Shown piece by piece: positions 53,763 through 58,843 of a DNA stretch of 58,843 nt. Source of the stretch: Candidatus Poribacteria bacterium (GTDB lineage: Bacteria > Poribacteria > WGA-4E > WGA-3G). The stretch covers positions 1 through 58,843 of the forward strand of contig JAPPCZ010000046.1 in the NCBI GenBank assembly GCA_028824685.1, read 5' to 3'. The translations under genes were made by a program, and so were the position numbers. The notes under the pieces were generated by a model, which was not told the DNA's origin, ran no database searches, and saw nothing but the letters and a program-made list of their open reading frames with translations. The first letter of the stretch is position 1; the number at the start of each line of letters is the position of its first letter.

Positions 53763-54947
53763 ATGAATATACACGAATATCAAGCCAAAGAGATTTTAGA
53801 ATCCTTCGGTGTTAATACACTCCCTGGCAAAGTCGCCGAAACGCCTGAAGAAGCGGGAGCCATCGCGAAAACAATTAATTGTTCCAAATACGTTGTCAAA
53901 GCCCAAATTCACGCAGGTGGACGCGGGAAAGGTGGTGGTGTCAAACTTGCAAACTCCATCACTGAAGTCAAACAACACGCTGAATATATGCTCGGCATGC
54001 AATTGGTAACACCTCAAACCGGTCCGGAAGGCAAACTTGTCAGAAAAGTTCTTATTGTCGAAGCTGCCTCAATACAAAAAGAGTTCTATCTTGCTATTTT
54101 ACTTGACCGAGAAACATCACAACTCACTCTGATAGGTAGTGAAGAGGGCGGTGTCAATATAGAAGAAGTTGCAGCGCAAACACCTGAAAAGATTATTAAG
54201 ACACAGATTCATCCTGCCTTTGGGTTAACTGAATTTCAAGCACGGGAGTTCGCATACAAATTGATTACGGACGCAACCTATCAACAACTTATCCCCAACA
54301 CCACTGAATTAATTATATCGCTTTACAATGCGTTTGTTGAGTGTGATTGTTCGCTGATAGAGATTAATCCGTTGACAATTGTAGGTGAGGATGATGATTT
54401 AGAAATTGTAGCACTTGACTCTAAAGTCAACTTTGATGACAATTCCCTTTGGCGAAATCCTGATATTGCTGCGATGCGCGATCCACACGAAGAAGACCCC
54501 AGCGAATTGGAGGCAAGCGAATCTGGTTTGAGTTACATCCGTCTTGATGGCAATATTGGTTGTATGGTAAATGGTGCGGGATTGGCTATGGCAACGATGG
54601 ACATTATCAAACAGAAAGGTGGTGAACCGGCAAACTTTCTTGATGTCGGTGGAGGCGCATCTGTTGAGGCTGTGGCACACGCTTTCCGTCTTATCCTTGC
54701 TGATGAAAACGTGAAAGCTGTTCTTGTTAACATCTTCGGTGGTATCATGAAATGCGATACAATCGCTACTGGTATTGTAGAGGCAGCAAAGCAGGTCAAA
54801 CTCAACGTCCCGCTTGTGGTTCGGTTAGAAGGGACAAACGTGGAACTCGGAAAACAAATTATCGCAGAATCAGACTTGGACCTCCAACTTGCAGAAGGAC
54901 TGTCTGAAGCAGCAGAACTTGCGGTAACCGCAGCAAACACCGTATAG
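53763..54947 (+). CDS. sucC: Succinyl-CoA synthetase beta subunit
   Basis: The 394-residue protein matches SucC: opening [22 protein letters not shown] in the ATP-grasp region, LIEINPL, then [11 protein letters not shown] and [10 protein letters not shown] in the CoA/phosphate domain. It forms succinyl-CoA synthetase with SucD in the TCA cycle. Normally sucD follows directly; here an Rpn-like nuclease gene starts eight bases after the stop, so the alpha subunit must be encoded elsewhere. It has its own promoter. Length is normal. Confidence 0.93.
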   Translation: MNIHEYQAKEILESFGVNTLPGKVAETPEEAGAIAKTINCSKYVVKAQIHAGGRGKGGGVKLANSITEVKQHAEYMLGMQLVTPQTGPEGKLVRKVLIVEAASIQKEFYLAILLDRETSQLTLIGSEEGGVNIEEVAAQTPEKIIKTQIHPAFGLTEFQAREFAYKLITDATYQQLIPNTTELIISLYNAFVECDCSLIEINPLTIVGEDDDLEIVALDSKVNFDDNSLWRNPDIAAMRDPHEEDPSELEASESGLSYIRLDGNIGCMVNGAGLAMATMDIIKQKGGEPANFLDVGGGASVEAVAHAFRLILADENVKAVLVNIFGGIMKCDTIATGIVEAAKQVKLNVPLVVRLEGTNVELGKQIIAESDLDLQLAEGLSEAAELAVTAANTV

Positions 54948-54954
54948 AGGTATT

Positions 54955-55929
54955 TTGAACGAGCGAAGTGAAAAACAGGACGCATCTAACGAGATAATCT
55001 TACCACATCAACGATTTGACATTGTGGCAAAAGACCCATTTTATACCTTTCCGGAGGATATGCTCCAATTTCTAATGGGTGGGGATGATTTTGAGTTTAT
55101 TGAGCATGTTGACAGCAGTTTAACCACTGTTGAAGTGCGGCACATGGACATCCTGATAAAGGTGCTGCGGGCTGAAAAACCTGTTTTAGTACATTGTGAA
55201 ATCCAGACAGATGATAGTACACATCCAAACATGGTTCAACGGAATGTAGGCTATCTCGGCAGATGTTTTGAAAAATATGGGTTACCGATCTACTCCTTCG
55301 TACTTTATCTTCGATCAACAGCGGGTGTTAGGGATCCAGGCGGATATTTTCAAGATGTGCCAAGACATCGCTTCATTGTTGAATATCAAGTAATTCGGTT
55401 AAACGAAATTGACGGTGAAAAGATTCTTCAGACACAGCAGCCAGGACTGATGCCGTTTACACCGTTGATGAAACCACCAGTCAATATGTCAAGCGTTGAG
55501 TGGACAACACATTGTGTGGAAGTAACGCAGTCGCTGTCCGTGGATACGGCGGCACGGGATAATTTACTGGTAGAACTATGGGTAATGAGTGGTTTAAGGC
55601 ATGAACGTCAAGACCTATTAACAATATTATCGGAGGACATTGTGAAAGAATCATCAGTATATGAAATGATTATTGAACGTGGTATGGAACGCGGTATTGA
55701 GCAGGGCATTGAGCAAGGTAAGCAGCTAGGGGCAAAAACAAAAACTATTGAATTTATCACGGATTTACTTGATAAGCGTTTTGAGATGAGTACTGCCCAA
55801 ATCTTAACACCTTTGCTTCAACCGATTGACGATTTAGAACAGCTCAAACAGTTGTTTCATGAAGCATTAGAAGTAGAGCATTTAGAAGATTTTATCCGGT
55901 CAGCGCAAACGGCTCAAAATGGAGCATAG
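54955..55929 (+). CDS. Rpn/PD-(D/E)XK-like nuclease family protein
   Basis: The 324-residue protein has the Rpn/YhgA-like signature: an N-terminal segment with FDIVAKDPFYTF, then D65 (HMDILIKV) and E82-x-Q84 (HCEIQTDD), a PD-(D/E)XK-type core. The C-terminal region has the RGMERGIEQGIEQGK-type repeats common in this group, followed by a helical tail. Rpn proteins are recombination-promoting nucleases, often mobile. The start is TTG with AGAGG four bases upstream; a start further in cannot be excluded. It occupies the usual sucD place. Confidence 0.75.
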   Translation: MNERSEKQDASNEIILPHQRFDIVAKDPFYTFPEDMLQFLMGGDDFEFIEHVDSSLTTVEVRHMDILIKVLRAEKPVLVHCEIQTDDSTHPNMVQRNVGYLGRCFEKYGLPIYSFVLYLRSTAGVRDPGGYFQDVPRHRFIVEYQVIRLNEIDGEKILQTQQPGLMPFTPLMKPPVNMSSVEWTTHCVEVTQSLSVDTAARDNLLVELWVMSGLRHERQDLLTILSEDIVKESSVYEMIIERGMERGIEQGIEQGKQLGAKTKTIEFITDLLDKRFEMSTAQILTPLLQPIDDLEQLKQLFHEALEVEHLEDFIRSAQTAQNGA

Positions 55930-55995
55930 CGGGTATTAAAGAATCGCTAAATGAGTTATTAGCGGTATAAAGTATATTGCATAGAAAAGAGAAAA

Positions 55996-57186
55996 ATGAC
56001 AAAACTTGAATTAGCAGATATAGACGTTTCGGGAAAACGGGTTTTAGTGCGTGTGGACTTTAACGTTCCCATCAAAGACGGGAAAATCACGGATGAAACC
56101 CGTATTACTGCTGCTTTGCCAACCCTTTTAGACCTTATTCATCGGAACGCGAAAATTATCCTTGTTACACATTTAGGCAGACCAACCGTAGGATCATCAA
56201 CAGATCGTGAGGAACTTTCAACAGAACCAATTGCTATCGCACTTAGTCAAAAACTTGGAAAACGTGTTGCACATGTTGACGATTGTATCGGTGAAGATGT
56301 CCAAAATGCTGTTGAGTCGTTGCAAGGCGGCGAGATCCTACTCCTTGAGAACGTTCGGTTTTATGCTGAAGAAACAGATAACAATCCTGAGTTTGCAAAG
56401 CAACTCGCTTCTTGCGCAGATGTTTATGTCAACGATGCTTTCGGCACTGCTCACCGTGCGCATGCCTCAACTGAAGGGTTAACACACTATTTGTCAACAT
56501 GTGCCGTAGGTTTACTCATGGCACGCGAGATTCACTATCTCAGCATGAGTCTTGAAAATCCTGAACGTCCTTATGTTGCGATTTTGGGTGGAGCGAAGAT
56601 ATCTGATAAAATCACACTGATTGAAAATCTATTAGGAAAAGTTGACAGTCTGCTTATCGGTGGTGGTATGGCTTACACGTTTCTTGCTGCGATGGGAGTA
56701 TCTATCGGCAACTCGCTTGTTGAAACCGAAAAACTTAACGTAGCAGCATCACTTATTAAAAAAGAAGGTTTTTCGGATACCGTTCTCCTACCCGCTGATC
56801 ATGTGATTGGACGAGAGTTTGACGCTGAAACCGAATCTCAGATTGTAGATGAAGTGGCTATCCCTGACGGTTGGCAAGGGTTAGACATCGGTTCTAAGAC
56901 TGTTGCAGCATTCGGTGAACGGATCGCTTCTGCCAAAACGGTGGTATGGAATGGTCCTTTAGGTGTCTATGAGTTTGAAAAGTTTGCTGAAGGCACAATC
57001 TCGGTTGCGCAGCAGATTGCCGCCTCCGAAGCGGTAAGTATTATCGGTGGTGGTGATTGTGTGGCTGCGATACAACAAGCAGGCGTATCTGATAGAATTA
57101 CACACGTTTCCACTGGTGGTGGCGCATCATTGGAGTTTTTAGAAGGTAAACCATTGCCGGGAATTACGGCATTAACTGACAAATAA
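55996..57186 (+). CDS. pgk: Phosphoglycerate kinase
   Basis: The 396-residue protein has [14 protein letters not shown] near the start, [35 protein letters not shown], the [18 protein letters not shown] hinge region and [11 protein letters not shown] with [15 protein letters not shown] at the end. It makes ATP from 1,3-bisphosphoglycerate in glycolysis or runs in reverse for gluconeogenesis. All active-site segments are intact. It follows the nuclease gene by 66 bases and precedes proS by 18, so pgk and proS are probably co-transcribed. Confidence 0.96.
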   Translation: MTKLELADIDVSGKRVLVRVDFNVPIKDGKITDETRITAALPTLLDLIHRNAKIILVTHLGRPTVGSSTDREELSTEPIAIALSQKLGKRVAHVDDCIGEDVQNAVESLQGGEILLLENVRFYAEETDNNPEFAKQLASCADVYVNDAFGTAHRAHASTEGLTHYLSTCAVGLLMAREIHYLSMSLENPERPYVAILGGAKISDKITLIENLLGKVDSLLIGGGMAYTFLAAMGVSIGNSLVETEKLNVAASLIKKEGFSDTVLLPADHVIGREFDAETESQIVDEVAIPDGWQGLDIGSKTVAAFGERIASAKTVVWNGPLGVYEFEKFAEGTISVAQQIAASEAVSIIGGGDCVAAIQQAGVSDRITHVSTGGGASLEFLEGKPLPGITALTDK

Positions 57187-57204
57187 CCAAAGCGAAACTA
57201 AATT

Positions 57205-58641
57205 ATGTTTGATAAAATTACACCTCGTAGTGAAGACTATTCAAAATGGTATACACAGGTCATCCGTCAAGCAGAGATGGCAGATTACACACCCGTGCGC
57301 GGATGTATGGTCGTGCGTCCTTACGGCTATGCACTCTGGGAAAACGTCAAGGAACAACTGGACATCCGCTTCAAAGCGACAGGACATCAGAACGCTGCCT
57401 TTCCGCTTTTCATTCCGATGAGTTTCATTGAGAAAGAGGCAGAACACGTAGAAGGTTTCAAACCTGAACTCGCTGTTGTCACCCACGGTGGTGGAAAAAA
57501 GTTGGAAGAGCCGCTTGTCGTACGTCCCACATCCGAAACCATCATCGGCTATATGTATAGTCAATGGATACAATCTTACCGAGACCTACCCGTGCTTATC
57601 AATCAGTGGGCAAACGTGGTACGATGGGAGTTGCGTCCCCGTCTTTTCCTCCGAACGACAGAGTTTTTCTGGCAAGAGGGGCATACTGCACATGCAACGC
57701 ATGAAGAAGCAATAGAGGAAACACTCCGTATCCTTGACATTTACACTGATTTTGCTGTCAACGAGGCAGCAATACCGGTCATTCCTGGTCGTAAGAGTGA
57801 TAGCGAAAAATTTCCCGGTGCCTTAACCTCATATACAATTGAAGCGATGATGGGTGATAAGCGCGCACTCCAAGCAGGCACATCACACGACCTCGGACAA
57901 AACTTTGCCAAAGTCTTTGATATACAATATCTCGATGCAAACCAGAAACAACAGCACTGCTGGACTACCAGTTGGGGGGTTAGCACCCGAATGATTGGCG
58001 CGATTATTATGGCACACGGGGACGACCAAGGATTAGTCCTGCCGCCACGACTTGCCCCTACGCAACTTGTTATTGTGCCGATTATTCCGAAAAATAACGA
58101 TGAAACGAAACAGGTCGTCACGAAAACTGTTAATGCTATCTGTGAGACGTTAGGAGGTATCCGCTATCATGTTGATGACCGATATGAGTATTCTCCCGGT
58201 TGGCGATTCAACGAATGGGAACTCAAAGGCGTGCCTTTGCGTATAGAAATCGGTCCCCGCGATATTGAAAACGAACAGGTCGTTTTCGCCAGACGAGATG
58301 TTCCTGGCAAAGAAGGCAAAACCTTTGTCCCAATTGCCAATGTGGCAGAGACCGCGACGCAGCTGCTTGACACAATTCAGGCGGATATGCTCAAACGTGC
58401 TACAGAATTCCGAGATGCAAACACCTTTGAACCGACAGATTACAATTCATTTAAAGAGATTGTTGAAAACGGATTTGCACGCGCCTGGTGGTGCGGAAAT
58501 GCTGAATGTGAAGATAAGGTCAAAGAGGACACACAAGCGACTATCCGATGTATCCCGATGGCGCAACCGGATTCCGATGGGGCGTGTATTGTCTGTGGTA
58601 CGCAGGCAAAAGAGATCACAATTTTTGCGCGGGCATACTAA
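57205..58641 (+). CDS. proS: Prolyl-tRNA synthetase, short (archaeal/eukaryotic-like) form
   Basis: The 478-residue protein is the short ProS type without the editing insertion of long bacterial forms. It shows class II motifs (VVRPTSETIIG, RTTEFFWQEGHTAH, GTSHDLGQNFAK) and a C-terminal zinc domain with WWCGNAEC, then CIVCG, ending in FARAY. It charges tRNA-Pro in the cytoplasm; a tRNA-Pro(GGG) gene is about 13 kb upstream. The short form is found in some bacteria as well as archaea. It follows pgk by 18 bases. Confidence 0.94.
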   Translation: MFDKITPRSEDYSKWYTQVIRQAEMADYTPVRGCMVVRPYGYALWENVKEQLDIRFKATGHQNAAFPLFIPMSFIEKEAEHVEGFKPELAVVTHGGGKKLEEPLVVRPTSETIIGYMYSQWIQSYRDLPVLINQWANVVRWELRPRLFLRTTEFFWQEGHTAHATHEEAIEETLRILDIYTDFAVNEAAIPVIPGRKSDSEKFPGALTSYTIEAMMGDKRALQAGTSHDLGQNFAKVFDIQYLDANQKQQHCWTTSWGVSTRMIGAIIMAHGDDQGLVLPPRLAPTQLVIVPIIPKNNDETKQVVTKTVNAICETLGGIRYHVDDRYEYSPGWRFNEWELKGVPLRIEIGPRDIENEQVVFARRDVPGKEGKTFVPIANVAETATQLLDTIQADMLKRATEFRDANTFEPTDYNSFKEIVENGFARAWWCGNAECEDKVKEDTQATIRCIPMAQPDSDGACIVCGTQAKEITIFARAY

Positions 58642-58843
58642 TGCTTTGTCAACATATTATTTTCTGTCACGATTCGGAGATCGCTCCTACCAATGGACTC
58701 CTTATAGGTAGGAGGGAACTCCGATTCCCGACAGGTCGCGATTCGGAGATCGAAATCAACGGTATGAATGCCATTTAGGCATTCACCGCCTACAGGATTT
58801 TGAAATCGGGCTTTCAAAGCCCTCCAACTATTTATGAGATAGG
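58642..58843. repeat. Block of dispersed repeats after proS
   Basis: Copy 2 of the TGCTTTGTCAACATATTATT element (58642-58699) starts right after the proS stop. It is followed by a second GATTCGGAGATCG copy (from 58735), a GAATGCC/GGCATTC stem near 58770 and a GGGCTTTCAAAGCCC palindrome near 58808, which resembles the 17426/44522 elements. I see no gene here. Confidence 0.7.

Overview
This is a 58.8-kb stretch of bacterial chromosome, AT-rich by eye, with about 37 protein genes, one tRNA and no rRNA. No gene is recognisably phage or plasmid. Several traits recall Planctomycetes/PVC-like and candidate phyla such as Poribacteria: a DUF1549/DUF1553 surface protein with haem-binding motifs, several sugar-isomerase and Gfo/Idh/MocA enzymes, P1 peptidase and cupin genes, and many short palindromic repeats built on variants of GATTnGGAGATCGC. 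That assignment is an inference. No marker in the window names the lineage with certainty.

Region 1 (1-9 kb) is metabolic. A plus-strand run encodes a sugar isomerase-like protein, an AONS/KBL-family PLP enzyme, a cupin, an M20 deacylase, an RNHCP protein and an OmpA-type protein. It converges on a tight minus-strand operon: L-rhamnose isomerase, Gfo/Idh/MocA dehydrogenase, ribose-5-phosphate isomerase A and an outer-membrane barrel protein. Region 2 (9-17.2 kb), all minus strand, carries the DUF1549/1553 protein and a likely operon of class II aldolase-like protein, coiled-coil protein, CapA-like protein and Lon. Region 3 (17.5-31.9 kb) has fumC, an AT-rich single-chain restriction-modification gene that looks acquired, and an isolated rpoB-rpoC operon. 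RpoC is about 1874 residues because a roughly 510-residue tandem-repeat array sits inside the trigger loop; its N terminus has an extra four-cysteine insertion. rpoB has a long structured leader.

Region 4 (32-42.9 kb) mixes a DUF4416 protein, a P1 peptidase, a glycosidase-like beta-propeller, a cupin, EF-G, a medium-chain dehydrogenase behind a 23-bp terminator hairpin, an HtrA protease, a DUF1232 membrane protein and another sugar isomerase. Region 5 (43-44.7 kb) is a small cassette (two-HTH protein, 75-residue protein, retropepsin-like protease) next to tRNA-Pro(GGG). Region 6 (44.8-52 kb) holds hom, a fatty-acid synthesis operon (yceD-rpmF-fabH-fabD-fabG-acpP-fabF, without plsX) and folK. 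Region 7 (52-58.8 kb) has an AAA-ATPase/PD-(D/E)XK protein, sucC without sucD, an Rpn-like nuclease, pgk, proS and a repeat block.

The strongest leads are the RpoC trigger-loop array, whose unit resembles a segment of RpoC's own N-terminal region, the RpoC Cys4 insertion, the HTH/retropepsin cassette, the fused R-M-S enzyme, a possible promoter embedded in a terminator, and a dispersed element whose copies end at -35 boxes.
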